A stretch of 64,000 nucleotides of DNA. Origin: Siderastrea siderea (taxonomy: Eukaryota; Cnidaria; Anthozoa; Scleractinia; Rhizangiidae). Made by a program: the position numbers and the translations under genes. The notes beneath the pieces were generated by a model that saw only the letters and a list, made by a program, of their open reading frames with translations, was not told the DNA's origin and did no database searches. Where the stretch lies: positions 48,693,230 to 48,757,229 of the forward strand of contig OZ034968.1 in the NCBI GenBank assembly GCA_964030785.1. The letters are read 5' to 3'. Within the stretch, counting starts at the first letter, position 1, and each line of letters starts with the position of its first letter. This document shows, one piece after another, positions 44,900 through 56,916 of the stretch.

Positions 44900-45378
44900 A
44901 CAGCTCACTTCGCTTTTACAGCACTGGATGATTCTCGGCATCTACGATGCTACTGTACGCCGACTGGCAGTGTTGTTTTATATCACTGTACATTTCTATG
45001 GCCCACTTTGCTTTTACACCACTGTACGATTCTACGCATCTACGATGCTACTGTACGCCGACTGTCAGTTTTGTTTTATACCACTGTATGTTTATAGCAT
45101 CTACGCTTCTACGGCTTTCTTTGCTTTTACACAACTGGACGATTCTACGCATCTACGATGCTACTGTATGCCAACTGTCAATTTTATTTTACACCACTGT
45201 ATGTTTATATGGCCCACTTTGCTTTTACACCACTGTACGATTCTATGCATCTACAATGCTACTGTACACCAACTGTCAGTTTTGTTTTATACCACTGTTC
45301 GTTTATACGCATCTACGCTTCTACTGCTTTCTTTGCTTTTACATGACTGGACGATTCTACGCATCTACGATGCTACTG
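44900..45378. repeat. ~100-bp tandem units in the outer palindrome arm
   Basis: About five units built on GATTCTACGCATCTACGATG, CTACTGTACGCCGACTGTCA and GTTTTGTTTTATACCACTGT. The opposite arm (52640-52960) has about three, so copy number changed after the arms formed. Confidence 0.85.
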
Positions 45379-45380
45379 TA

Positions 45381-48300
45381 CAGTATTGTGCAAAAGTAAT
45401 GAGAACGAATTTCGACGAAAAGCTTCGAAAATCTTCGAAAATGAGCGATATTTCGAACCAAACGAATTTTCTTCGAATTTTCGAAGCTGCTATTGTTTTG
45501 CCATTTGCGAAAAATCGCGCTAATCCACGAAAAGTTGGGCGAAAATTTCGAACGCCATTTCGCAGACAGTAGCGAATTTTCGCAACTAAATTCGAAGAGG
45601 GCTTCGAAATTTCGAATACTGTTTCGAAAAGTGCTTAAAAAATTCGAAGACTGCTTCGAAACATCGAAGTGCTTGTGACCCGAAGATCGTGACTGCTGCG
45701 TTACTCATTACTGAAATGCAATACGCTAATGTGTTCTTATGCAAATTTATTACACTCACCGCGGAAAGTTACAGTTGCCTTCATACGGGAAAATACTCTG
45801 TTTTTGAAGGCCCAATTTGTAATAAAGATTACTACTATGCACCCAGTATTTCTTGGCAGTGTATTGCGTGCGAAATTATATAATGTTTTAGCAAACATTA
45901 GACGTTGATGAGCGGGTCAGTAGAGCTTTTGTTTGCAAGCGTCACGGCAAATTTATAAAAAGTCATAACTCCGGGTTTAAAAGGTCTATAAAGATGATTG
46001 AAACGGGAAAACACTCCGCATTTAGAGGCACAATTTGTAATAAGGATTACGTGATGCGTCAAGTATTTCTCAGCACCATATTGCGAGCGAATGGTATATT
46101 TTTTTCTCGTAAACAGCCGCTGATGCGCACGTCAGTAGCGCCTTTGTTTTGCAAGCGTCACTCCGGTTTTAAAAGACCTTTAAAGATGATTGAAACAGGA
46201 AAATACTCTACATTTAAAGGTCCGATTTCTAATAGAGATTACCACGATGCAGCATTTCTCGGTACTTTATTGCAAACGAATTCCAGTTTTTTCTTCACAC
46301 TTGTGTAAGCATGGTCACTCAAGTGAGAAGGAATATAAATATCCAAAGACTTTGAATAGAAAGCCACGTATTAATGTTTGCGAAAATATTTTCATTCATT
46401 ACGCTGAAGTCTATGTCACATAGTCATTAATCTTCGCAGAAGACGAAAAAAAAATCCGAACAAAACTCTGTGATCTAAAAGCTAATTCGAGACCTCAATT
46501 CTATCCACAGACACAAATACACCGTATGCAAATTTAGCATGATTTGCATGAATGACATTCTGTAACGCAATGAATAGTTCGCAAAGCCGTCAAGACAGCA
46601 AATTACCTTCTCAGCTGTGTTGGAAGGCGATGGTGTTGCTTATATATTTCTGTGCTATTTCTTGGAGTATTATTGTTTTGCTGGGATAATTAAAGTGGTA
46701 AAGATGCAAAGATCTTGGCCAATTCATCCACGAGACCATCAGACAATTGGCCGTGACCTCCTGCACGTGGTTCCAATGAACTTGTAATGTAAGTCGTGTT
46801 TTGTCTTGCCACAGGACACCCAAGCATAACATTTGAATATTATTAAAAATGGCGTTTCAAAATATAAGACTTTGTATGGGATTTCGAAGCGAACATTTTG
46901 AGCAATACATAACAGCAAACTAACTGAATAAAGTTCATGAAACATTACATGGTGTTGTTTGCTATCCTTACAACGCATTTTGAGCAATTTTAGGTCCATT
47001 TACCTTACTGTGTATTAGTACATGTATAATACATTTGACAAGGAAGGAGTCATTTGGCCCGATTTAGCCACTATCACCGCTCGACACGTTTCGGAATTGG
47101 CTCGAATTTACCCACAAATCTAGTTCAGGCTCCCATTCTGACTTAGCGACTTGACAAAAGGAAGACATACAAGTGATTTTCTCAAAACCAATTGCACATA
47201 CCTCGTGTCCCAAAAGAATTATCCACTGCACAAAATCTTAATTTCATCTCAAAATAGGCCGCCATGGATCCGTGAGGATCCCGATAGCCCCGTTTGACCG
47301 CGGTCGGCACTGGACACCAGTCAAATCATGCCCTTATCGGGAGGGCCACGCTCGTTTTGGTCGTGTTACAATTGTAGTAACTATGACCCGGTACGGACAC
47401 AAAATTGTCGCTCCAACGTAGTCTGGTTCGCGTGAGAAAACTGCTGCGTGTTACAAGCGGGTAGCAAAAATAAATCATTCCCATTTCTGAATTTATATCC
47501 ATTTTCAGGGTGTATATTTTCTTTTTTTTTAAATAAGTAGGTTACCTGACCGGCTTCATGCAAATATAGAAATAGATATTGTATATACAATTATAACAAT
47601 TTTAAAATAAAACATTTTCACGCGCGTGTGGATATGAATTTAAATGAATTTGCTGACTTCGGTTCGAAAAAATATACCTCAGTGGTATATAAAACCTATC
47701 GACGATTCCAAAAAATTGAACACATTCAATTCATGCAGAGTACATATTTAAAATTAACGCAGTAGACTGACCTGTATTACAAACGTTTTGTACATCAACG
47801 CAAATGTGTTCATTTTACCACGCATGAATAGAAATATAGGAGGAAGGAGAAACGCGGTTCACTTTCTCTTTTTCTTGACTCGTTTTCAGTTTCTAACGGC
47901 CAAGACCGTTTTAATTTCTTTTGATAACTTAATTCTCTCCATAAGGTCATGGAGTCCCGCGCAGCGGTTCCACCATTCTCGCGCGAACCAGACTACGTCG
48001 GTGCGACAATTTTGTGTCCGTACCGGGTCATAGTTACTACAATTGTAACACGACCAAAACAAGCATGGCCCTCCCCATAAGGGCATGATTTGACTGGTGT
48101 CCAGTGCCGACCGCAGTCAAACGGGGCTATCGGGATCCTCACGGATCCATGGCGGCCTATTTTGAGATGCTATTATGATTTTGCACAGTGGATAATTCTT
48201 TTGGGACACGAGGTATGTGCAATTGGTTTTGAGAAAATCACTTGTATGTCTTCCTTTTGTCAAGTCGCTAAGTCAGAATGGGAGCCTGAACTATATTTGT

Positions 48301-48878
48301 GGGTAAATTCGAGGGAATTCCGAAACGTGTCGAGCGGTGATAGTGGCTAAATCGGGCCAAATGACTCCTTCCTTGTCAATGTATTATACACGTACTAACA
48401 CAGTTAAGTAAATGGACCTAAAATTGCCCAAAATGCTTTGTAAGGATAACAAACAACACCATGTAATGTTTCATGAACTTAATTCAGTTAGTTCGTTGTT
48501 ATGTATTGCTCAAAATGTTCGCTTCGAAATCCCATACAAAGACTTATATTTTGAAATGCCATTTTAATGATATTCAAATATTATGCTTGGGCTTCCTATG
48601 GTTTATCTTGCAGTCGGAAAGTTGGCGGATAGTAGATTGGATTTGAAGCGAATTTTCTTTGATATTTCGCTGGTTCGAAAATTCAAAGAAGCGATTTTTC
48701 GATTATCCTTGCGAGTTTTCGATTCGATTTTTCGCTTGCCTTGGCGAATTGTCGTCGAAATTTCGTTTAATTGTCCCGCGAACGCTGCAAAATATCGATC
48801 GAAAGTTTGGCGATATTTCAAAGAGAACAAAGGGCGAAATTCGTTGAAATTCGCTCTCATTACTTTTGCACAGTACTG
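45381..48878. mobile_element. Non-autonomous TA-flanked DNA transposon, 3498 bp, inserted in the palindrome
   Basis: TIRs start CAGTATTGTGCAAAAGTAAT then GAGAACGAATTTCGACG at 45381, mirrored to CAGTACTG at 48878; TA lies outside both (45379-45380 and 48879-48880). TTCGAA/CGAAAATT words fill both subterminal regions (45400-45670 and 48650-48850). The mirrored arm near 52725 has an uninterrupted ACTGTATGCCAACTGTCAG (reverse strand), the empty site. No transposase is visible. CAGT ends plus TA suggest a Tc1/mariner or pogo-related family. Confidence 0.82.
46812..48598. repeat. Inner palindrome with ~640-bp arms inside the TA element
   Basis: 46812-47452 pairs with 47960-48598: CCCAAGCATAACATTTGAAT against ATTCAAATATTATGCTTGGG at the outside, and GGTACGGACACAAAATTGTC against GACAATTTTGTGTCCGTACC near the inside. 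The loop is about 500 bp. Arms look roughly 95 percent identical. Confidence 0.85.
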
Positions 48879-48966
48879 TATGCTGACTGTCAGTTTTATT
48901 TTACACCACTGTGCGTTTATACGGCTCACTTTACATCATAACAGCGTATTGAACAGAAGCCCAGGG

Positions 48967-50619
48967 TTAAGGTGGCTAGACCCGGTTTTTCACTAATCAT
49001 ACCCACTCTCTTTGAACATCAAATACAAAGATGCCTCAAACGAAACAGGAAATCTAGTTATACCTATTTGTAGGGCATAGATTGAAGTTTTAAAAAAGTG
49101 GGGTTTTTTCAAGATCGACGAATCCATAGCAACACAGTGACGTCATTGCTATTTTTATTTTTCCTTAATTTGTAAGAAATCCAGACATTCGTTTTTAAAG
49201 CCATTTATAGGACTTGTAGTTCATATAATTGTCTTCAGCTGTACCGATTTTAAACATTTTTTATTGAGAGCGTTTTCGAGAAATAGTTGACTGAAGTTTT
49301 TAGCTGCTGCTAACAAACGGATCATAAACAATTCTATTCGCGTTCCTCAAACTGACATTTATCCTGACCGTGGAAAGAAAACCTTGGCCTCAAATTGTTT
49401 CTAGAGATTTCAGCTATCCTGCAGGAGTAGATGAAAGAAATCGCTTCATTCGATTTCCAATAATGTGAACGTAATTAAAAGCAACATTCCACCTTTTTGC
49501 CATAAATTACCTTGCTGTTAAGTTCCAAGGTAGTAATAAAAAAGCTGTTGGATGGATTTATTTGAAACTCCGGTGGCCTTTTTTTCTTTGTTGTATTTTA
49601 CATGACCTCCAATTTTCAAGTGCTTTGAAATACTTTCACCTCTGCAAGGTACTAAAATAAAGTCAGGAAACTTGATGTTGGTGTTTCGAGGCAAGTTGGC
49701 AATTTGTTTGTTATTGGCGGCTTTGCTTGTTGCATAAGGCTATTGTCTAGTTTTTTCATGCACATGTGGATTCCATTTCATTTATCGCTTGATTGCCCTC
49801 GGAGAACGAACCTGAATATGATAATTTGTCAGGTAAGCATTACAGTGACAATGGAAAATCACACAATCCGGGGGGCATAGATAATAGGTTTCTGGGATTT
49901 TCCATTGTCACCTTAATGCCGACCTGAACACCAATGTCTAGAACACCAATGTCTAGTTTCCTGACTTTATTTTAGTACCTTGCAGAGGTAAAAGTATTTT
50001 AAAGCACTTGGAAATTGGTGGTCATGTAATATACAACATAAAAAAGGCCAAAGGAGTTTCAAATAAATCCATCCAACAGCCTTTTTTATAATTATTATTA
50101 TCTTGGAACTTAACAGCAAGGTAATTTATGTCAAAAAGGTGGAATGTTGCTTTCAATTACGTTCACATTATTGGAACGCGAATGACACAATTTCTTTCAT
50201 CTATTCCTGCAGGATAGCTGAAATCTCTAGAAACAATTTGAGGCCAAGGTTTTCTTTCCACGGTCAGGGTAAATGTCAGTTTGTGGAACGCGAATAGAAT
50301 TGTTTATGATTCTTTTGTTAGCAGCAGCTAAAAAATTCAGTCAATTATTTCTCCAAAACGCTCTTCATAAAAAGTCCTATAAATGGCTTAAAAAACAAAT
50401 GTCTGGATTTCTTACAAATTAAGGAAAAATAAAAATAGCAATGACGTCACTGTGTTGCTATGGATACGTCGATCTCGAACAAAACCCACTTTTTTAAACT
50501 TCGATCTATACCCTACGAATAGGTATAACTCGATTTCCTGTTTCGTTTGAGGCATCTTTGTATTTCATGTTCAAAGAGAGTAGTTATGGTTAGGGAAAAA
50601 CCGGGTCTAGCCACCTTAA
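48967..50619. mobile_element. 1.65-kb foldback element with TTAA ends, inserted in the palindrome
   Basis: Starts TTAAGGTGGCTAGACCCGGT and ends with the reverse complement, ACCGGGTCTAGCCACCTTAA less one base (to 50619). Arms 48967-49685 and 49930-50619 pair almost completely; the centre has its own hairpin (GTGACAATGGAAAATC at 49843 against GATTTTCCATTGTCAC at 49897). The TTAA ends fit a piggyBac/Kolobok-type origin. The empty site is preserved in the opposite arm near 52613-52630 (CCAAGGGTAAAACTGACACA on the reverse strand). No coding sequence. Confidence 0.85.
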
Positions 50620-50984
50620 ACTGACACAGCATAATAAAATAAACTGGGGAACTGGTTGACGTGTGTATAATATTGGACGTAACGTTGTAGGATTGCCTTT
50701 CACCCAACATTTATTGGCAAACTTTGATAAAGAAAATTTTTTTATGTCATCTTGTTGAAAATTTTAACACTTTTTTATGTACTTATAGTGTTTGCTGTGG
50801 CGATGGTAATTCTTGTTCCGCCAAAATAATAGGTATAATCAATTCGTCCAACACAAGAAAAACATGACGTTTCCATGTTACGACATTACTACATAAATTT
50901 AACCTGTTTGCCAGAACATTAATCAATCGGTACACGCAACTACTTATTAGTCGTCCAATATCATATCTGTTAACACGTTACGTG

Positions 50985-51195
50985 TTACGATGCTAAGATG
51001 TTACGATATTACAATTTTAAGAATTTAAGATGTTACGGTGTTACGCTGTTACGATGTTACTCTTACGATGTTACGCTCTTACGATGTTACGCTGTTGCAA
51101 TGTTACGATATTAAGATGTTACGATATTACGATGTTACGCTCTTACCATGTTACGCTCTCACGATGTTACGACGTTACAATGTTACGATGTTACG
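50985..51195. repeat. ~11-bp GTTACGATGTT minisatellite, left of the palindrome centre
   Basis: About eighteen units of TGTTACGATGT, CTGTTACGATG and similar. The mirror array of CGTAACATCGTAACAGTG units is at 52075-52268. Confidence 0.9.
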
Positions 51196-51534
51196 ACCGC
51201 GTGTGGACTTCCTCTATGTACCGACCGAAACGAAGCTGTTAAGTCATGGAATAACGGCTGCGTTTGGTGTTCTTCTATATACCGAAGGAAACGAGGCTGC
51301 TAAATCATGGAATCAAGGGCACCCAATGAGAAAAAGTTTAGCAAAACACTTGAAACATTATCTTTGTTTCAGAGCTTTTTAAAGGCATCTTTGTGTAAGC
51401 CAATACAAATTAATCTGTTCGGCGTTTTTAGCTGAAAATTTAGGCCGCACAAAAATATTACGAAACAGAATCTAACCCGCCGAATTTCCGAGCTGCTGAC
51501 GGCTCTCCGAAAATGCTAGCTGACCTTATTTTGC

Positions 51535-51710
51535 ACTGATACGGACCGTTATTTGCGGTTGACGGTCCGTACATTTTGCACGGACTGTCATCCTTGCTTA
51601 CGGACCGTTATTTGCAGGAGGTCCAATGGTTGAGCACGGTCCGTACATTATTCACACGGTCCGTCATCCTTGCTTACGGACCGTCATTTACGATTGACGG
51701 TCGGTATGTG
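51535..51710. repeat. Array of ACGGACCGT/ACGGTCCGT dyads at the palindrome centre
   Basis: TACGGACCGTTATTTGCGGT, TGACGGTCCGTACATT, GCACGGACTGTCATCCTTGC and related words repeat about every 30-60 bp. ACGGACCGT and ACGGTCCGT are inverted forms of each other, so this core is a cluster of short palindromes. Confidence 0.8.
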
Positions 51711-52074
51711 GAGGTACAAATAGCCAATACAAGTACATTTATGCCTGGCTATTAAGCGCACGTACAAAGCAAGCGAGATACACGAAAGCTGGAGCCGGCC
51801 GCTTTTGGCTCGGTATTATATGCAGAAAGAAACAAAGCTGTCAAGTCATGTGTAACTGCCACTTTTGGCTCAGTATTATATAGCGAACGAAACGAAGCCG
51901 TTTTGTCATGGGATAACGGCCGCTTTTGGCTCAGTATCATATACCGAACGAAACGAAGCCGTTAAGTCATGGGAAAAAGGCCGCTTTTGGCGCGGTATTA
52001 TAGCGTGTTTTGATAATAACGAAATAAGGCCTCGTTTTGTTCCGTACATAAAGGAAGTCCACACGTGGTCGTAA

Positions 52075-52268
52075 CATCATAACAGTGTATTAAACATCGT
52101 AAGAGTGTAACATTGTAACAGTGTAATATCTTAATATCATCTTAATATCGTAACATTGCAACAGCGTAACATTGTAAGAGCAACGTTGTCACAGCGTAAC
52201 ATCGTAACATCTGTAATTCTCAACATCGTAATATCGTAACATCTTAGCGTCTTAACAGTGTAACGTGT
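52075..52268. repeat. Mirror minisatellite, right of the palindrome centre
   Basis: CGTAACATCGTAACA and AACAGTGTAACATTGT units, the inverted counterpart of 50985-51195. Confidence 0.88.
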
Positions 52269-53329
52269 TAACAGATATGATATTGGACGACTAATAATTA
52301 GTTGTGTGTACCGATCGACTCATGTTCTGGCAAACAGGTTAAATTTATGTAGTAATGTCGTAACACGGAAACGTCGTGTTTTTCTTGTGTTGGACGAATT
52401 GATTACCAATTATTTTGGCGGAACAAGAATTACCATGGTCACAGCAAACACTATAAGTACATGAAAAAGTGTTAAAATTTTCAACAAGATAACAAAAAAA
52501 TCTTTCTTTATCAAAGTTTGCCAATAAATGAAAGGCACTCCAACAACGTTACGTCCAATATTATACACAAGTGAACCTGTTACGCAATTCTATTTTATTA
52601 CGCTGTGTCAGTTTTACCCTTGGTTTCTGTTCAGTACGCTGTTTCAATGTAAAGTGAGCCGTAGAAACATAGATGCATAGAAACGTACAGTGGTATAAAA
52701 CAAAACTGACAGTTGGCATACAGTAGCATCGTAGATGCGTAGAATCGTACAATGGTGTAAACCCAAAGTCAGCCATAGAAACCTAGATGCGTAGAAACAT
52801 TCATTGGTATAAAACAAAATTGCCAGTCGACGTACAGTAGCATCGTAGATGCATAGAATCGTACAGTGTTGTAAAACAAAACTGACAGTCGGCGTACAGT
52901 AGCATCGTAGATGCGTAGAATCGTCCAGTCATGTAAAAGCAAAGTGAGTTGTACAAACGTAATGCGCACAATCATCCACAGGCGTAGAAAAGAACTAAGT
53001 CGTAGAACCAGTTAAGTGTTTCAGTAATCCCCTTTCCCATTTCAGTGCATCGTCTAGTAAAACATTACTCTATGATCTACGATCTACAACTATACGTTTT
53101 TTTCCCATTTCAGTGCATTGTCTAGTAAAACATTACTCTGTGATCTATGATCTACAGCTGCTAATAATACGTTTTTTCCCATTTCAGTTAATTGTCTAGT
53201 AAAACATTACTCTACGATCTATGATCTACAACCATACATTTTTGACATAGATATAAAATAGACAGCCGTAGAAGCGTAGTGCTCTACGGGAATCTCTACC
53301 CACATTTGAGTGTCCAAAAACGTGACAGG

Positions 53330-53515
53330 TATAGTTCCAAGGAGTCCCATCCCAGTGCTTTAATCATTGGAAAGACGTGGCTGTAACGGGAATAATCGTT
53401 ATAGACAAATCTGGCCACACGGCACTGAACCATCTCTATCTTATCGATGTTACACTGCGTGTGAGGGTTCCATGCACTACTGGCATACTCCAGTTTGGGG
53501 CGTACAAGTGTACCG
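53330..53515 (-). pseudogene. Fragment of a CR1/Jockey-like non-LTR reverse transcriptase
   Basis: The minus strand reads TLVRPKLEYASSAWNPHTQ, then NIDKIEMVQCRVARFVYNDY, then a SHVFPMIKALGWDSLELYLS segment. This is the conserved RT thumb block of CR1/Jockey-type elements. It is abutted upstream by 69-bp satellite units, and nothing else of the element remains. Confidence 0.75.
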
Positions 53516-53640
53516 AACCAAATGAGGCCGTTATCCCATGACTTAACGGCCTCGTTTCGATCAGTATATACTAACATATACCAAACCAAACACGGCCGTA
53601 TTCCATGACTTAACGGCCTCGTTTCGTTCGGTATAAAGAG
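53516..53640. repeat. Two further units of the 69-bp satellite
   Basis: GTACCGAACCAAATGAGGCC followed by a second unit GTATATACTAACATATACCA, matching the array at 43130-44195. They lie just outside the right end of the big palindrome. Confidence 0.88.
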
Positions 53641-54902
53641 AAGGTTCAAAGGTGGCCGTTATCCCATGACTTTGGCCTTTAACTCTCATAAACTCTAATT
53701 GACTCTCTTACACTCTCAAAGAGCGTGAACTCTGATTTAACCTCTCTCTGATTTGGCCTGGGGTTAACGGATTGTCATGGTCATTAATTAAAAAATGGTT
53801 TGCAAAATTTTTTACATGCTTCCTCAAATTGTTTGAACAGCTACTAAATGGAGAGCAAACAGATCTGTTAGAAAATTTCCCAAATGTGGTTACAATTTAT
53901 TTATTCTGAGGTGTGAAAACATGTGGTCATCCCCCCCCCCCCCCCCCCCAAAAGAGAGGAACTCATCCACTGCCAACCTTTTTTGGATGTATCCCCTACT
54001 TTAAAAGTAGGCTTAATTCCACCACCTGTTCTCCCAGAATACTGAACTGACATTGTTTATTTTGATCTACTCAGTCTAAAAAGGACTTCATTTTCGATTG
54101 CTTTAATTATAAACGTTCTAAAAAAGGATTCACATTTTTGAGAATCTTGTTACAATATACAGGGCATGCCTGTTTTGTGGACATTGGCAACAGCCAACAC
54201 TTCATGACAGCAGTTTTGTGTACTACTAAAAAATCCAGTTTATTTTTTTATGTCTGGCATTATTTGTGCTTTGTTTTTGCAGGGAGCATCTTGAACTAAT
54301 CTTTCAGCATTTCCAGTAGAGTGAAGGCAAAAGTTTACAAACTGTTTTATTTAATTATCCAAGGAGGAGGCTAGAGGGCCACAGGGCATAAATATTCTTT
54401 TATTAATCTTCTTGAGAAGTATTTTATGATATTGAAGAGGAAAATCAGTAAAACACCGAACAACATATCTCCTTCCAGGCATCCCAAATTAGGCTGATTT
54501 GTCTGAGAACAGGGCTCACAATTTCAACAATAACATTATTTTCAAAATTATGAAGAAATGTAAAAGGTTCATAAGTCAGTGAAACTTGAGGACATATTTA
54601 CACAAGGCAAAGATTACATGGTGGTGGAGTTTAATCTTGCTGCTACTGGTCTGAAGAATGATATTCCTATAAGTGCAAAAAGCACTGGAAAATTGAGCAC
54701 ACATACTCTATGTGGCTAGACAGTGTTTCAGGGTGGCGAATGGTAAATTCCAGACTTTGCGATGTGATCATTTTTGTGTGCGAGCCTGAGATCCTTTCAA
54801 TTTTTAAATTGTGAGTCTGAGCTTTTAGAGTTTTCTTAATGTGAGCCCAAATTTTTAGGACACAAAAATTTGAACCTGGGACTTTCAGTTCAGTTTTTGG
54901 GC
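53641..54902. other. Spacer, no gene; C run
   Basis: A run of about nineteen C lies at 53931-53949 and CTCTCATAAACTCT words at 53675-53720. No coding sequence recognised. Confidence 0.35.
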
Positions 54903-55261
54903 CACTTCAACTGGCTCTAGACTGCACTGAGATCGCCATCAACAACTCTACTATTAAACTACCGCTACCTACAGACAACTTAATGGACCTACTGAACTTT
55001 TGTTTTACTTCTACTTACTTTCAGTACAATGGCAAACACTACAGACAGTTGCATGGAACAGTTGTGGGTTCACCGGTTTCCGTTGTTAATGCAGAAATCG
55101 TTATGCAAAACAACGAGGAACGAGCCCTCGCAACTTACAAACGAACACTACCACTCTGGCTATGCTACGTTGACGTTGCCTTTACAGCCATACACAAAGA
55201 CGAAATAGATGATTTTAATGAACACCTCAACAGGCAAAACGCCGACATACAGTCTACTAAG
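54903..55261 (+). pseudogene. Penelope-like element RT, upstream part (before the MULE insertion)
   Basis: The frame reads YFQYNGKHYRQLHGTVVGSP (RT motif region), then LWLCYVDVAFTAIHKDEIDD, where the catalytic YVDD reads YVDV, so an active-site Asp is lost. It continues to HLNRQNADIQST and is cut by the element at 55262. The remainder resumes at 56917. 5' truncated at about 54903. Confidence 0.85.
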
Positions 55262-56907
55262 TAGCCTGAATTTCAGCCGTCCCCTCTGCTCGCTCACTCC
55301 CGAGAGAGACGTCTGAATCAATGAGCCACTAATGCTGTCCAGTGATGTCACTGTCCAAAAACCAGACAGCGGTGTTGATTGGCTGATTCTCGATTATTCC
55401 CATAAATTATTTCATTAGTTATTCAAAGTGCGAGGAATGTTTACAAAGTGGCGGTTACGGGGATTCCACTTTGTGCGAAGGCTTTCAAAGAAGCAGTATC
55501 GAATCTTGGGGTTAACTAAGTTATACCCCGAACAGGTAAACGCTCTCTTTCACTTCCTGTCGAGGGAAAATGTTTTCGTTAATCTTCCGACGAGCCATGG
55601 CAGCTAAATTTGCCAGATTGCACTTGTTGCGAGTGAACTCTCCAATCGTGTACACAATTTGAAGCACACTGTATCATTGTTATTTCTCCCTTGGTTGCTC
55701 TCATGAATGACCAAGTGGTATGTAGAAATCCTGTTTTGTGTAGAAAGCCACGTTTTTGTGAAGGCGGCGAAGAGTTCGAATCTTGGGGTTAACTAAGTTA
55801 TACCCCGAACAGGTAAACGCTCTCTTTCACTTCCTGTCGAGGGAAAATGTTTTCGTTAATCTTCCGACGAGCTATGGCAGCTAAATTTGCCAGATTGCAC
55901 TTGTTGCGAGTGAACTCTCCAATCGTGTACACAATTTGAAGCACACTGTATCATTGTTATTTCTCCCTTGGTTGCTCTCATGAATGACCAAGTGGTATGT
56001 AGAAATCCTGTTTTGTGTAGAAAGCCACGTTTTTGTGAAGGCGGCGAAGAGTTTGAAAGCAAGTGAAGGTAAATTATCTTGAATTGCTACCGATACGTTT
56101 CTCAGAATACTTTTAGCAATTCCTGGAACTGTGCAGTATTATTAAATTCGATGTTTTATCAAGGATTCTTCTATTTTGTTGTATTTATTTCATTGAGTCA
56201 TTAATCGATTCAGAAAGAAAACACACCATTTTAACGTTGGAACCTTAAAGAACACTTGACCGTCGGTAAAGTGGGATTTGGAAAACTTTTAGCAGTGAAA
56301 TCCTGTTTCATGTCGGAAGCCACGTTTTTGCGAAGGCGGCGAAGAGTTTGAAAGCAGGTGAAGAAAGCGTTTTGCACGATGAAGGGAGGATTGAACACGA
56401 TTCGTTTTTTGAGGTAAAGCAGTTCTTATCTGGGTAAACACTTTTTTAAGCAAAGCAGGTCTCCTCTGAGTCAAATATTACCTAAAAATAATTGTTGTAC
56501 TTCATTCTCCGTTCTTTCATTCACGACGAAGATTTGGGGGAAAAACCTACTCGTCAGGTCTGTGTCACGGATGCGTCAGTGACGTCCGTCACGCGTTTCA
56601 CCAACGACCAAAATATTTGTGAATAATTCACTTTTGGCCGTTAACCCACTGCATGTGCTTTACCCGCAGCACTTCACTTTCCAGTAGAAGCAAAACAAAA
56701 GGTACTTGACCCTTGCCATCGAGTGACAGGCGTGCGTCTATCATCGACTCACGGGCGGCAAAAGCTGAATTTTTCGCGGGAACAGAAATAATTTGCATAA
56801 ATTAACATTGATTCGCCGTGACGTCACTGGACGGCATTAGCGGCTCATTGATTCAGACGTCTCTCTCGGGAGTGAGCGACCAGAGGAGACGGCTGAAATT
56901 CAGGCTA
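55262..56907. mobile_element. Non-autonomous Mutator-type (MULE) element, 1646 bp, in a Penelope RT
   Basis: TIRs of about 90 bp begin TAGCCTGAATTTCAGCCGTC and are mirrored at the right end. The flanks are an exact 9-bp duplication, TCTACTAAG (55253-55261 and 56908-56916), diagnostic of Mutator. The interruption falls inside the Penelope coding frame, so the order of events is clear. The interior contains a tandem 277-bp duplication and no transposase. TAGCCTG termini are shared with the 159-bp MITE at 10846. Confidence 0.9.
55501..56054. repeat. 277-bp tandem duplication inside the MULE
   Basis: GAATCTTGGGGTTAACTAAG begins at 55501 and again at 55778; the two units are almost identical to AAGGCGGCGAAGAGTT. 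A third, partial and diverged copy of the unit end lies near 56297-56365. Confidence 0.92.
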
Positions 56908-56916
56908 TCTACTAAG

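Larger units (their letters stand above)
44520..53328. repeat. 8.8-kb nested palindrome (foldback structure)
   Basis: The outer left arm (GTGTTTTTGCACACTCAAAT, GTGCGTAGAGATTC, from 44526) is mirrored by GAATCTCTACCCACATTTGA, GTGTCCAAAAACGTG (to 53328). Continuing inward, left-arm blocks 44520-45378, 48881-48966 and 50620-51245 pair in order with right-arm blocks 53328-52020. The left arm is longer because two DNA transposons (45381-48878 and 48967-50619) inserted into it; the right arm keeps both empty sites. The arms contain short tandem arrays (CTACGATGCTACTGTA units; GTAGATCGTAGAG units; GTTACGATGTTACG units). The centre lies near 51630 in an ACGGACCGT array. No coding sequence. Confidence 0.85.

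Noticed and set aside
44883..45572. Long plus-strand open frames rich in Phe/Tyr/Cys
   Set aside because: They arise from ~100-bp tandem repeats whose length keeps several frames open; low-complexity artefact, not a gene.
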